DNA of 64,000 bases from an uncultured Christensenellaceae bacterium (lineage in GTDB: Bacteria > Bacillota > Clostridia > Christensenellales > Christensenellaceae), in assembly GCA_910588425.1 (NCBI GenBank), contig CAJUPM010000002.1:71642-135641 (forward strand). The letters are read 5' to 3'. Numbering within the stretch: the first letter of the stretch is position 1; every line of letters starts with the position of its first letter. Below, one piece after another: positions 9,937 to 17,839 of this stretch. Both the position numbers and the translations under genes were made by a program. The notes beneath the pieces were generated by a model that was not told the origin of the DNA, did not search any database, and saw nothing but the letters and a program-made list of their open reading frames with translations.

Positions 9937-10776
9937 TTGGCTAGAAGCGATGAAAACGTATTCGCGGAAGAGCGCAAGCAGCTGATTGTCGAGCTTGTCA
10001 ACCGGCAGGTGAAGGCCACGGTATCCAGCCTTTGCGAGGAGTTCGGCGTCTCACCGGCGACCATCCGAAACGATCTGCGGGAGCTGGAGTTTGCCGGCCT
10101 GTTAAAGCGCACACACGGCGGCGCGATTCGCAATAAAAAGACGAGCTACGAGAAGATATACGAGGAGCGGCTGGTCTACCGCAAAGAGGAAAAACATGCC
10201 ATTGGCAAAGCGGCCGCGGCAATGGTGCAGGACGGCGATACCATCATTATGGATACGGGCACAACCACGCTGGAGATGGCGCGCTTTCTGACGGATGTCC
10301 AGGGGCTGACTGTCGTCACCAACGATCTCGGGATTGCTTCGTATATCAACCGCCATATCAACGCAGATCTTCTGGTAGTCGGCGGATTTTTGCGCAAACA
10401 CTACAACTGCTTTTGCGGGCCGCTGACGATTTCCGCGCTGGATGGGCTGAGCGTGGACAAGGCGTTTCTCTCTGCGGACGGCGTGTCCATCGAAAAGGGC
10501 ATTTCGACGCCCAACGTGGATATTTCCATGGTGCGCCGGGCGTTCATCGAGTGCGCAGATGAGAAGATTTTGCTGGCCGACCACTCCAAATTCGGCAAGA
10601 CGACGTTTGTCAAGTGTGCGGCGTTAAGCGAGATCGACGTCATCGTAACGGATGAAAAAGCCGAGAAAAAATATTTGAGCCGTATGCGGGAAGAGGGCGT
10701 GGAAATCGAGGTTGCCAAGCTGCCCCGGCAGGCGGCCAAGGAAAAAGAACAGAGCCCTGCCGCCAAAGAAGCTTAA
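9937..10776 (+). CDS. DeoR-family transcriptional regulator
   Basis: 279 residues with an N-terminal DeoR helix-turn-helix (VSSLCEEFGVSPATIRNDL, residues about 28-46) and the C-terminal sugar-phosphate sensor domain with the DTGTTT motif and the LLADHSKFGK segment. DeoR proteins usually repress sugar or nucleoside catabolic genes and respond to phosphorylated sugars. The start is TTG 9937 behind GACGGAGGAAC. Being 15 bp after the NAD fusion gene it is probably co-transcribed with it, but the ligand and targets cannot be told from sequence. The last 25 residues are charged and low in complexity. Confidence 0.85.
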   Translation: MARSDENVFAEERKQLIVELVNRQVKATVSSLCEEFGVSPATIRNDLRELEFAGLLKRTHGGAIRNKKTSYEKIYEERLVYRKEEKHAIGKAAAAMVQDGDTIIMDTGTTTLEMARFLTDVQGLTVVTNDLGIASYINRHINADLLVVGGFLRKHYNCFCGPLTISALDGLSVDKAFLSADGVSIEKGISTPNVDISMVRRAFIECADEKILLADHSKFGKTTFVKCAALSEIDVIVTDEKAEKKYLSRMREEGVEIEVAKLPRQAAKEKEQSPAAKEA

Positions 10777-10801
10777 AAGCTGGAATCTTCCAGCTTTTTT
10801 G
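10775..10801 (+). terminator. Terminator after the DeoR gene
   Basis: An 11-bp stem AAAAGCTGGAA/TTCCAGCTTTT with a T run, overlapping the stop codon. Confidence 0.9.
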
Positions 10802-10891
10802 TTTGCCCAAAATGCCCGCCGCAGCACCCGGAGAGTTTGTGGCAGAATTCGATATATTTCGCACCCAAAGCAAATAAGAATAGAGTGGGTG

Positions 10892-11368
10892 ATGAAATTG
10901 AATCAAAAAGCAAAACGGTATTTGGAATACGCCAAATATGCCCTGCTGGCGCTGGCGTATCTGTTTCTCATGGAAGTGCTGGGATGGATCTTCAGCTCTC
11001 AGGGAACCTGGAGCTTTGGCAACCGGGTAACCATGTTCGCGGCTGTGTTCTATTTTGTGTGGACGGCGCTGTTTGCCGCCCTGGCCGTGAGCCTCAGCCT
11101 GGTGCTCTACCGCACGAAGGGGAAGGGCATCGTGCCGGCTCTGCACTTTCTCAATGGAGCGGGCTGCGCGCTCTATCCATATCTCTATTTTGAGCGCATG
11201 AATATCTTCTCTGCGCTGAATTTGTGCGTGCTTCTCTTCCTCTTCTCCTTCTATCTGTTCCGCAGGACGCTGGAGGTGGAGCGGCCTGCCGCCTATCTGC
11301 TGCTGCCCTATATCATCTGGCTGGGCGTCGCGCTCATTCTCTCTTACCAGAGTGTTCTGCTAAACTAA
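10892..11368 (+). CDS. TspO/MBR family membrane protein
   Basis: 158 residues with about five hydrophobic segments. The C-terminal stretch (AAYLLLPYIIWLGVALIL then SYQSVLLN) matches the TspO signature of a Pro-Tyr, a Trp, and a terminal Leu-Asn. TspO proteins bind tetrapyrroles and cholesterol-like ligands and are tied to stress and porphyrin handling. Some tryptophans usual in the N-terminal half are missing, so this is a divergent member. The start is ATG 10892 or the adjacent GTG 10889; the ribosome binding site is weak (GAGTGGGTG). It lies alone between two terminator/promoter boundaries. Confidence 0.7.
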   Translation: MKLNQKAKRYLEYAKYALLALAYLFLMEVLGWIFSSQGTWSFGNRVTMFAAVFYFVWTALFAALAVSLSLVLYRTKGKGIVPALHFLNGAGCALYPYLYFERMNIFSALNLCVLLFLFSFYLFRRTLEVERPAAYLLLPYIIWLGVALILSYQSVLLN

Positions 11369-11371
11369 TAA

Positions 11372-11400
11372 TTGCTTCCTGAGGTATTTTTTAGTATAAT
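11372..11400 (+). promoter_or_regulatory. Promoter of the ECF transporter-coaX-hom operon
   Basis: TTGCTT (11372-11377), 17-bp spacer, perfect TATAAT (11395-11400). A leader of about 130 nt follows before the first start codon. I see short GC-rich complementary patches in it but no riboswitch I can name. Confidence 0.7.
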
Positions 11401-11539
11401 ATTATGGAAAATATATGTCGGGTATCCGAAATGAGAAAAGGCGGAAGAGCGCTTTTTGCCTGCGGAGTATCTTCGGAGCTTCAGCAAAACTGGCAGAGCG
11501 CTTTGAATGCAGATGCGGAACCTGAACGGAGGTAGAAAA

Positions 11540-12145
11540 ATGAATAACAGAAGCAAGAAACTTGGGGTTTTGGTGCTGGGCGCGGTGCTTGCCGCCGTAA
11601 CGCTGCTGCTGGGGATGACGCCGCTGGGTATTATACCGCTGGGCTTTATCAACGTTACGATCATGTGCATCCCGGTCATCGTGGGCACGGTTTGCTGCGG
11701 CCTTGGGGTTGGGCTGATTTTAGGCGCGGCCTTTGGCATTGCCAGCGCCTGCTCGGCCTTCGGGGTTTCTATGGTGCCAACCAGCGCGCTCGTCTCCATG
11801 CTGATGGCGGAGAGCCCGTTTGAGGTGGTGCTTATGTGCCTGATTCCGCGGCTGATGCTGCCCGTTGTCGTGCATCTGGTGCATCAGGCTTTCGCGAAGA
11901 AGAGTGAGAAGATGGGCAAAGTTGGCATTGGCGTGGCGGCCGCGGCCGGCTCGCTGACCAACACTATCCTGTATCTTGGCATCATGCTTCTGCTTTTTGT
12001 GATCAATGGGCTGGAATCGGCAAAAGTCTTGGCCGTGATTGGCGGCACGGGCGCCATTGCCGGCTCGCTGGAAGCGGTTGCTGCGGCGCTGATCTGCTAT
12101 CCGATTATCCTGGCGGTCAGCAGCATTTCCAGAAAAAATAAGTAA
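11540..12145 (+). CDS. ECF transporter S component, probably for pantothenate
   Basis: 201 residues, six hydrophobic segments, Gly/Ala rich, with the layout of an energy-coupling factor substrate-binding (S) subunit. S components bind one vitamin and dock onto a shared EcfAAT module encoded elsewhere. The gene directly precedes coaX, which suggests pantothenate as substrate (PanT-type); this is inference from context, as the sequence alone does not fix the ligand. I chose ATG 11540 (AACGGAGGTAG upstream) over ATG 11507, which has no site. Confidence 0.7.
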   Translation: MNNRSKKLGVLVLGAVLAAVTLLLGMTPLGIIPLGFINVTIMCIPVIVGTVCCGLGVGLILGAAFGIASACSAFGVSMVPTSALVSMLMAESPFEVVLMCLIPRLMLPVVVHLVHQAFAKKSEKMGKVGIGVAAAAGSLTNTILYLGIMLLLFVINGLESAKVLAVIGGTGAIAGSLEAVAAALICYPIILAVSSISRKNK

Positions 12146-12165
12146 GGAAGAGAAGTTTTATCAGC

Positions 12166-12936
12166 ATGCTATTTGTGATAGATTTGGGCAATACCAACAT
12201 CAAATGCGGTATTTTCGACGGGGACAAGCTCCTGCATTCCTGGCGGCTGGGCACTAAGATAGACCGCACGGCCGATGAGCTGGGCATCAAAGTAGTCTCG
12301 TTTTTCAACTATCTTGGCATCGATACGGAAAAAGTGGAGGATATCATAGTTTCCTCCGTCATTCCCTCCATCAATTATACGGTGGAGCATATGTGCCGCA
12401 TCTATTTTCATAAGAAGCCGTATTTTGTGGAGCCGGGCATCAAGACGGGCATCAATATTCTCTATGATAACCCGAAGGAGCTGGGATCCGACCGCATCGT
12501 GAATGCGGTTGCGGCGTATGTGAAATATGGCGGCCCCTGTATCACGGTGGATTTCGGGACGGCCACTTCCTACGGCGCTGTTTCGGCCAAAGGCGAGTTT
12601 TTGGGCGGGGCTATCTGCCCGGGGGTGAAGATCTCTGCCGAGGCGCTCATCTCCAATACGGCCAAGCTGCCCCGGGTGGAGCTGACTATGCCAAAGAACG
12701 TCATCAACCGCAATACCATCAGCTGTATGCAGTCTGGCCTTTTATATGGCTATGTCGGCCAGGTGGACTATATTTTGCGCAAGATGAAGGCCGAACTGGG
12801 CGGAAGCGCGAAGGTGGTCGCGACGGGCGGCCTGGCCGATGTGATCGCCCAGGAGACCAAAACCATCGATGTGATCGACAGCCTGCTGACTCTGGAAGGG
12901 CTGAGAATTATTTATCATAAGAATGTGGAGAAGTGA
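12166..12936 (+). CDS. coaX: Type III pantothenate kinase
   Basis: 256 residues of the ASKHA fold: N-terminal DLGNTNIKCGIF (phosphate 1), the VDFGTATSYGAV phosphate 2 motif near residue 127, the GGAICPGV loop and the C-terminal VVATGGLA. CoaX phosphorylates pantothenate as the first step of CoA synthesis, is not feedback-inhibited by CoA, and needs a monovalent cation. The gene follows the ECF S component by 20 bp with an AAGGAAGAG site, and hom starts 3 bp after its stop, so all three are one transcript. Confidence 0.96.
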   Translation: MLFVIDLGNTNIKCGIFDGDKLLHSWRLGTKIDRTADELGIKVVSFFNYLGIDTEKVEDIIVSSVIPSINYTVEHMCRIYFHKKPYFVEPGIKTGINILYDNPKELGSDRIVNAVAAYVKYGGPCITVDFGTATSYGAVSAKGEFLGGAICPGVKISAEALISNTAKLPRVELTMPKNVINRNTISCMQSGLLYGYVGQVDYILRKMKAELGGSAKVVATGGLADVIAQETKTIDVIDSLLTLEGLRIIYHKNVEK

Positions 12937-12939
12937 GCT

Positions 12940-14166
12940 ATGAAGAATGTCAAAATTGCCATCATGGGCATGGGGACAGTGGGCGGCGGCGTTTATCGGC
13001 TGATCGAGATGGAAGGGGAGCGCATTGCCCGGGAACAGAGCATCTGCCTGGAAGTGAAAAAAACCCTGGCGCTTGCGTATAGCGTAGAGGTTCCCGAGTC
13101 CGTCAAGGCGGCGAATGTGCAGGAAATCGCAGAAGATCCAGAGATCTCCATCGTTGTCGAGCTGATGGGCGGCATGGAGCCCGCCAAGACGTTTATCAAA
13201 ACCATGCTGGAGGCGGGAAAGACAGTCGTCTCGGCCAACAAGCAGCTCATCGCCAATGCCTGGCCCGAGCTGGAAGCGGCGGCCAAGAAGGGCGGCGCTG
13301 GCTTCTATTTCGAGGCAAGCGTGGGCGGTGCAATCCCGATTATCCGAACGGTCAATACCAGCCTTCAGGCGAATACCATTCAGTCTATCGAGGCCATCAT
13401 CAACGGGACGACCAACTTCATCATGACCAAGATGTGCGATGAGGGCGGCGATTTTGCGGAGGTGCTCAAGGAGGCGCAGGATCTCGGCTATGCCGAGGCA
13501 GATCCGACGGCGGATGTGGATGGTTTCGACGCGATGTATAAGCTCTCCATCCTCTCTTCGCTGGCGTTCTGCTCCCGGATGCCCATCGATAAGATCTACC
13601 GCGAAGGCATCCGCAATGTGAGCAAGAAGGATATCGACTGCATCAAATCCATGGGGAAGGAAGTCAAGCTTCTGGCCATCGGCAAAAAGGATGGCAACAA
13701 GGTGCAGCTGCGCGTGCACCCGACCATCATCCCCAAAGAGCATATGTTGGCGACGGTAAAAGGCTCCTTCAATGCGGTATTTTTAAAGTGCAGTATGGCA
13801 GACGATCTCATGCTCTATGGAAGAGGCGCAGGAGATTTGCCTACGGCCAGCGCAGTTGTTTCGGATGTCCTGAATGCTGCAACCCAGGAAGCACCCGCGT
13901 ATGCGCGTTTTAAGAACGTGGAAGGCGAGGTTGATCCCGAGATTTGCTTTGATGATAACTGGCAGACCGGCTATTACCTGCGGGTTCAGGGCGGGGATGC
14001 CGCGCAAAAGGCGAAAGCCGCTCTGGAAAAGAGAGGCATTCAGATTGCGCAGGAGATTGCCCTGGATGGAGATTTGGCGCTGATCATCGATCAGGCGCAT
14101 GAGCAGGAAATTCAGGCGGCTGTGCAGGAGATGGGCGGCGTTGCTTCGCTGCTGCGGATGCAATAG
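12940..14166 (+). CDS. hom: Homoserine dehydrogenase
   Basis: 408 residues. The NAD(P)-binding domain starts VKIAIMGMGTVGGGVYRLI; the catalytic domain has the INGTTNFIMTKM and GYAEADPTADVDGFDA signatures with the active lysine region. A C-terminal ACT domain (about residues 335-408) is present for threonine feedback control. It reduces aspartate semialdehyde to homoserine, the branch point to threonine and methionine. Co-transcription with coaX is unusual. The start ATG 12940 lies 3 bp after the coaX stop. Confidence 0.95.
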   Translation: MKNVKIAIMGMGTVGGGVYRLIEMEGERIAREQSICLEVKKTLALAYSVEVPESVKAANVQEIAEDPEISIVVELMGGMEPAKTFIKTMLEAGKTVVSANKQLIANAWPELEAAAKKGGAGFYFEASVGGAIPIIRTVNTSLQANTIQSIEAIINGTTNFIMTKMCDEGGDFAEVLKEAQDLGYAEADPTADVDGFDAMYKLSILSSLAFCSRMPIDKIYREGIRNVSKKDIDCIKSMGKEVKLLAIGKKDGNKVQLRVHPTIIPKEHMLATVKGSFNAVFLKCSMADDLMLYGRGAGDLPTASAVVSDVLNAATQEAPAYARFKNVEGEVDPEICFDDNWQTGYYLRVQGGDAAQKAKAALEKRGIQIAQEIALDGDLALIIDQAHEQEIQAAVQEMGGVASLLRMQ

Positions 14167-14186
14167 CAAAATTAATCACAAAAGCA

Positions 14187-14216
14187 AAAGAGCAGAGAAA
14201 TTCTCTGCTCTTTTTT
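14187..14216 (+). terminator. Terminator after hom
   Basis: An almost perfect palindrome AAAAGAGCAGAGAA/TTCTCTGCTCTTTT followed by more T. Confidence 0.92.
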
Positions 14217-14221
14217 CATGC

Positions 14222-14248
14222 AAAAACGGGCATGGAAAAGCCCGCTTT
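14222..14248 (-). terminator. Terminator after the GntR gene (minus strand)
   Basis: On the minus strand, CGGGC/GCCCG around an 8-nt loop, followed by GTTTTTG, 13 bases past the GntR stop. Confidence 0.6.
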
Positions 14249-14260
14249 CAAAATTCCGCC

Positions 14261-15007
14261 TCAGACGACGTATTTATAGATACACCCTAAAATGGATTCT
14301 TTGATGCGAAGAATTGGAACGCCATCCGATCCGGAAATAGTTTGGCGCAAAACCAAAATCGGTTCCCCTTTATTGACGCGCAGCGCAGAGGAGACCCACT
14401 TGCTGGAACGCTCGATCTCGATAGTCTTTTTTGAGCAGGAAATTTGCCCAATATGAAATTCTCTTTCCAGGATTCCCCAAACAGATTCGGATTCCAACGG
14501 AAAATTCTCCAGCGCGGCGTATTTGGGATGGAAGAAATATTCCTCGATAGCCGCCGGCTTGCCGTTGACGAAATAGTTATTAGCATATAAAAAGACGAGC
14601 TCTTCCGCGCGAAGCCCCAGTGCTATCATATCGTTTTTGGTTGCGGGGATGAGTCCTTTATAGGAAATATGGCTGGTGAGCCGGGAACTGCTCTCCAGCG
14701 CAAAGCCGCCGCTGGAAAGGGAGGAAATCGAAGCGGATTTCGGCTGCTTTTTAGGCGGCAAGGATAAAACAGGCTTTTGCTGCTTGACATAAGTTCCCTT
14801 GCCCTGGCGGCGAACCAAGATATCCTGTTTCGCTAAGGCCGCGATGGCCGCGCGAATGGTGGTGCGGCTTAAGTGATATTGTTCGCAGAGCTCCAATTCC
14901 GAAGGAATCTTATCGCCCTCCTGGTATTTGCCGTTTTTTATCTCTGATAAAATCAGGTCGCACAGCTGCAGATACAGCGGTGTGATGGAATTCTGGTCTA
15001 GAGCCAT
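14261..15007 (-). CDS. GntR-family (HutC/UTRA type) transcriptional regulator
   Basis: 248 residues: an N-terminal GntR winged helix (PLYLQLCDLILSEIKNG, then IPSELELCEQYHLSRTTIR and VRRQGKGTYV) and a C-terminal UTRA ligand domain (about 85-245). HutC-type GntR regulators usually respond to sugars, amino sugars or amino acids. I chose ATG 15007 because CAGGAGATAACTC precedes it and the HTH begins at the usual place; an ATG at 15037 would add ten residues without a site. No target gene is adjacent in the same direction. Confidence 0.85.
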   Translation of the reverse strand: MALDQNSITPLYLQLCDLILSEIKNGKYQEGDKIPSELELCEQYHLSRTTIRAAIAALAKQDILVRRQGKGTYVKQQKPVLSLPPKKQPKSASISSLSSGGFALESSSRLTSHISYKGLIPATKNDMIALGLRAEELVFLYANNYFVNGKPAAIEEYFFHPKYAALENFPLESESVWGILEREFHIGQISCSKKTIEIERSSKWVSSALRVNKGEPILVLRQTISGSDGVPILRIKESILGCIYKYVV

Positions 15008-15434
15008 TTGAGTTATCTCCTGGGTGCAGAGGCGCATGGCTGATGCAGATGCTCACTCTTTTGGCGCTCTCAATCCATCCTGCTTTCGTAAAAAGAGATA
15101 GGAGGGAGACTGCATCAAAATACCCGCTATTTTTATCGGTTTTCCTGCAAAAACAGAGCACATTCTGAGCGATTGCGCCATCTTGTTTTGCTGTCAGTTT
15201 TTCATCAATATATACTTTATTATTACATTTAAATAACAACTCGTCAATGGATTGAAAAAATATAAAGAGAAATTTAATAAATAGGGAGAAAGTTTAAAGA
15301 AATCTATAAAATAAGAAGCACTGCTTTGGCAGTGCTTCTTGCGGGCAATAACATTTTGCCATGATAAGAAATGATGAAATAAATATTAGAAGTATAATAA
15401 GTTGACTTTAGATATGGGAGAGGATTACTGGGAA
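15008..15434. other. Intergenic region, AT-rich, no gene seen
   Basis: 427 bp between the GntR gene and the first zinc-ribbon gene. It holds the GntR ribosome binding site and leader and one strong hairpin (15313-15340). The rest is AT-rich with no open frame I can support. Confidence 0.6.
15303..15340 (-). terminator. Hairpin terminator downstream of the zinc-ribbon genes
   Basis: A perfect 12-bp stem AAGAAGCACTGC/GCAGTGCTTCTT with a TTTG loop. On the minus strand it is followed by ATTTTATAG, so it fits as terminator for the zinc-ribbon genes, about 95 bases past the last stop. Confidence 0.6.
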
Positions 15435-15938
15435 TCAATTTTTCAAATCATAGTAGTGCTTAAAGCGTTTGTACCAATAATCAGAATCTTTTTTAGCTTT
15501 TGTGCATTCATCGTATAATTGCTGATATTTATCTTCCCATTCAGCAATCGTCTCATTTAAATCAGCAATCGCCCGATTCCCCTCAAACATCTCTAGCATG
15601 AAATAGACGGTGGAACATAGGAGCAGGCAGATGACGACGCTCATACTGATGATAGCGGCTTTGGCTTTATGAGCCTTTTTGGGTTTGGGCATTACTTCGC
15701 CGCAGACAGAGCAGATTTTCTCCTTTTTGCTGAGCAAGGTGCCGCATTTTGGGCATATTCGGATCTTGTCTTTTGCCTTAGCTGAAAGGGAAGCGGGTTG
15801 TTGCACAGCTGTATAGGAAGCGGCAAGCTGAGAAGCGTCGGAAGACGGCTGAGCCTGCGCTTGCTCCAGCGAGACGCCGCAATAAGGGCAGAAAGTGCTT
15901 TGATCCGGGATTGAGTTTCCGCAGTTTTTGCATTTCAC
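15435..15938 (-). CDS. Double zinc-ribbon, single-pass membrane protein (copy 1)
   Basis: 167 residues. An N-terminal zinc ribbon (CKNCGNSIPDQSTFCPYCG, residues 3-21), a Ser/Ala/Gln-rich linker, a second ribbon (CPKCGTLLSKKEKICSVCG, about 62-80), a basic stretch, and one transmembrane helix (about 95-113). A charged coiled-coil-like tail follows. The function is unknown; such ribbons are often structural. Residues 1 to about 117 are nearly the same as the gene just upstream (15983-16555), but the tails are unrelated, so the copies share a membrane-anchored ribbon scaffold with different C-terminal payloads. Confidence 0.75.
   Translation of the reverse strand: MKCKNCGNSIPDQSTFCPYCGVSLEQAQAQPSSDASQLAASYTAVQQPASLSAKAKDKIRICPKCGTLLSKKEKICSVCGEVMPKPKKAHKAKAAIISMSVVICLLLCSTVYFMLEMFEGNRAIADLNETIAEWEDKYQQLYDECTKAKKDSDYWYKRFKHYYDLKN
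15587..15938 (-). repeat. Tandem duplication, copy A
   Basis: This stretch is highly similar at DNA level to 16201-16555. It covers the 5' part of the two zinc-ribbon genes through the transmembrane segment. Confidence 0.85.
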
Positions 15939-15982
15939 GATTCATATCCTCCGTTGCTTGAAAAAATTAGAAAAGCAGTTTG

Positions 15983-16555
15983 TTATTGGCAATGCGGGCA
16001 GGGAGAGTAACCCTGATCCTTTGCAGTCTTTTTGCTATAAATGTATGTATAAAATGGAAGCTCTAACTCGGGACAGCCATAAGCGTGATAATGATATCTA
16101 TCGGCATCTATGACAACCACATGTTGCTCATAAAAGTCTAGTTGATTATGCAAAGAGGTTACGTCTGTTGTCAGTTTGTTTGCCATACTTTTGGATTGAA
16201 ACATCTCCAGCATAAAATAGACGGTGGAGCATAGGAGCAGGCAGATGACGACGCTCATGCTGATGATAGCCGTTTTGGCTTTATGAGCCTTTTTGGGTTT
16301 AGGCATTATCTCGCCGCAAACAGAGCAGATTTTCTCCTTTTTGCTGAGCAAGGTGCCGCATTTTGGGCATATCCGGATCTTGCCTTTTGCCTTAGCTGAA
16401 AGGGAAGCGGGTTGTTGGGCAGTTGAAGTATGGGGAGCGGCAAGTTGAGAAGCGTCAGCAGACGGCTGAGCCTGCGTTTGCTCCAGCGAAACGCCGCAAT
16501 AAGGGCAGAAAGTGCTTTGATCCGGGATAAGGCTTTGGCAGTTTTTACATTTCAT
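15983..16555 (-). CDS. Double zinc-ribbon membrane protein with Cys-rich tail (copy 2)
   Basis: 190 residues. Residues 1-120 repeat the two zinc ribbons and the transmembrane helix of the neighbouring copy. The tail differs: after a short coiled coil it ends with RYHYHAYGCPELEL, then AKDQGYSPCPHC. This His/Cys pattern (YHxxxC, then A..GY.PC..C) is seen in small Ada-like or nuclease-associated metal sites and recurs in the metallopeptidase at 46414-47028. The start overlaps the stop of the upstream membrane gene by 11 bp, so the three zinc-ribbon genes form an operon. Function unknown. Confidence 0.75.
   Translation of the reverse strand: MKCKNCQSLIPDQSTFCPYCGVSLEQTQAQPSADASQLAAPHTSTAQQPASLSAKAKGKIRICPKCGTLLSKKEKICSVCGEIMPKPKKAHKAKTAIISMSVVICLLLCSTVYFMLEMFQSKSMANKLTTDVTSLHNQLDFYEQHVVVIDADRYHYHAYGCPELELPFYTYIYSKKTAKDQGYSPCPHCQ
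16201..16555 (-). repeat. Tandem duplication, copy B
   Basis: Partner of 15587-15938. The two copies differ mainly at scattered third-codon positions and a short indel in the linker, pointing to fairly recent duplication followed by tail exchange. Confidence 0.85.
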
Positions 16556-17243
16556 GATTTTTTACCTCTATTTGGGCGCCGCACCGATTGCAGAATTTTG
16601 CGCCTTGGGCGAGCGCATTTCCGCATTTTGGGCAAAAGCGAGCCGAGGCATTGGCCGGAGCTGCCGGTGAAGGAGCGGCATTCTGGCAGGGCTGATCATA
16701 AGCACCAACAGAACCAGCGGCATTGCCCGAGACCCCATGATTCTGCATGGGGGCAGAGGGCTGCTGCACATAATCATAGTTTGGCACATAGGCAGGAGCC
16801 TGGGGCGGCACTTCCATCTCGAATAGCTCGCGGCGCTTATTGAAATAGGCAAGGTTTGCCCCAGCCCAGCTAAGAGCACCTGTAATTCTGCCCAGCATAT
16901 AGGGAGAAAAATCCTGGGCGATCAGCATAACGAGAATTTCGTTGATTACCCCAAACCAGAGGTAGACCATGTTCCACTTGAAGGAGGAGGGGGAAAGCTT
17001 GATCAGTTTCACAAATGCAATAATGCTAACGGCAAAGTAGGAAAAATCTACCAACATGGCGATATAGAAAATCGGATCCAAATACCCTCCGAAGAGATAT
17101 GGCAAATAGGAAGCATAAGTATTGGCGAGGGTGATGATAGAAAAAAGAAATGAGAGCGGAAAGCGAATGAAGATATAGAAAAAGAGCCACGATGTCGACA
17201 TTCCAAACGCTTTTGTTTTGCGGCTGTAAATGGATTGATTCAT
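16545..17243 (-). CDS. Multi-pass membrane protein with C-terminal zinc ribbon
   Basis: 232 residues: four or so hydrophobic helices in the first 125 residues, then a Pro/Gln/Ala-rich linker and a C-terminal zinc ribbon (FCPKCGNALAQGAKFCNRCG). The ribbon is the same class as in the two downstream genes, so all three may act together at the membrane. No family with known function recognised. The ATG at 17243 follows AGGGGGTTC on the minus strand, and the 3' end overlaps the next gene by 11 bp. Confidence 0.7.
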   Translation of the reverse strand: MNQSIYSRKTKAFGMSTSWLFFYIFIRFPLSFLFSIITLANTYASYLPYLFGGYLDPIFYIAMLVDFSYFAVSIIAFVKLIKLSPSSFKWNMVYLWFGVINEILVMLIAQDFSPYMLGRITGALSWAGANLAYFNKRRELFEMEVPPQAPAYVPNYDYVQQPSAPMQNHGVSGNAAGSVGAYDQPCQNAAPSPAAPANASARFCPKCGNALAQGAKFCNRCGAQIEVKNHEM

Positions 17244-17336
17244 AAGAACCCCCTATTTCGTTTTTATACTATGACTAATTATTATTATAATGCCTGAGAC
17301 AAAATTCTGCAAATTTTTTACTGGCAAAACGGCATG

Positions 17337-17362
17337 AAAAAAGGAGGATTTCCTCCTTTTTT
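17337..17362 (-). terminator. Terminator after tadA
   Basis: A palindrome AAAAAAGGAGGA/TCCTCCTTTTTT overlapping the tadA stop. It is symmetric and could work in both directions. Confidence 0.9.
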
Positions 17363-17825
17363 ACTCTTTTTTCTTTTTGCGTTTTTCTCGGAAGTATTCT
17401 CTTAAAATTTGCGCGCATTCCTCTTGCAGGATTCCGCCGGAAACCAGAGGGTGATGATTGAAGGGCAGGGCATTCAAATCGCAAAGACTGCCAAAACAGC
17501 CGGCTTTGGGATCGGGAGCGCCGAAATAGACCTCATCCAGCCGGGCGTTGAGAATCGCTCCAGCGCACATGGGGCAGGGCTCCAGCGTTACATAAAGCTG
17601 GCAGCCAGTCAGCCGCCATCCGCCCAGCTTTTTCGCGGCCTTTTGAATGGCGAGAAGCTCTGCATGAGCGCAGGGATTTTTGCCCGCTTCGCGCTTGTTA
17701 TGCGCCCGAGCAATGACCTTTCCTTCCCGGATGACCACCGCCCCGACGGGGACTTCATCGATTTCAGCGGCCTTTGCGGCCTCGCGCAGGGCCAGGCGCA
17801 TATAGTACTCTCTTGTTTGCTGCAT
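17361..17825 (-). CDS. tadA: tRNA-specific adenosine deaminase TadA
   Basis: 154 residues of the cytidine/deoxycytidylate deaminase fold, with the zinc and proton-shuttle motif HAE (PCAHAELLAI) near residue 52 and PCPMCAGAI near 82. TadA makes inosine at position 34 of tRNA-Arg(ACG). I chose ATG 17825 (GGAGGAGGGGTC upstream) rather than ATG 17852. The C-terminus is very basic (REKRKKKKE). It is the last gene of the run that begins at uvrB, 14 bp after the HAD phosphatase. Confidence 0.93.
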   Translation of the reverse strand: MQQTREYYMRLALREAAKAAEIDEVPVGAVVIREGKVIARAHNKREAGKNPCAHAELLAIQKAAKKLGGWRLTGCQLYVTLEPCPMCAGAILNARLDEVYFGAPDPKAGCFGSLCDLNALPFNHHPLVSGGILQEECAQILREYFREKRKKKKE

Positions 17826-17839
17826 GACCCCTCCTCCTT

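Noticed and set aside
11401..11539. Possible THF or pantothenate-type riboswitch before the ECF S component
   Set aside because: A few bases (AGCGC..GAATGCA..TGCGG) recall the 3' part of the THF riboswitch, but the 5' half and overall length do not fit; needs a covariance search.
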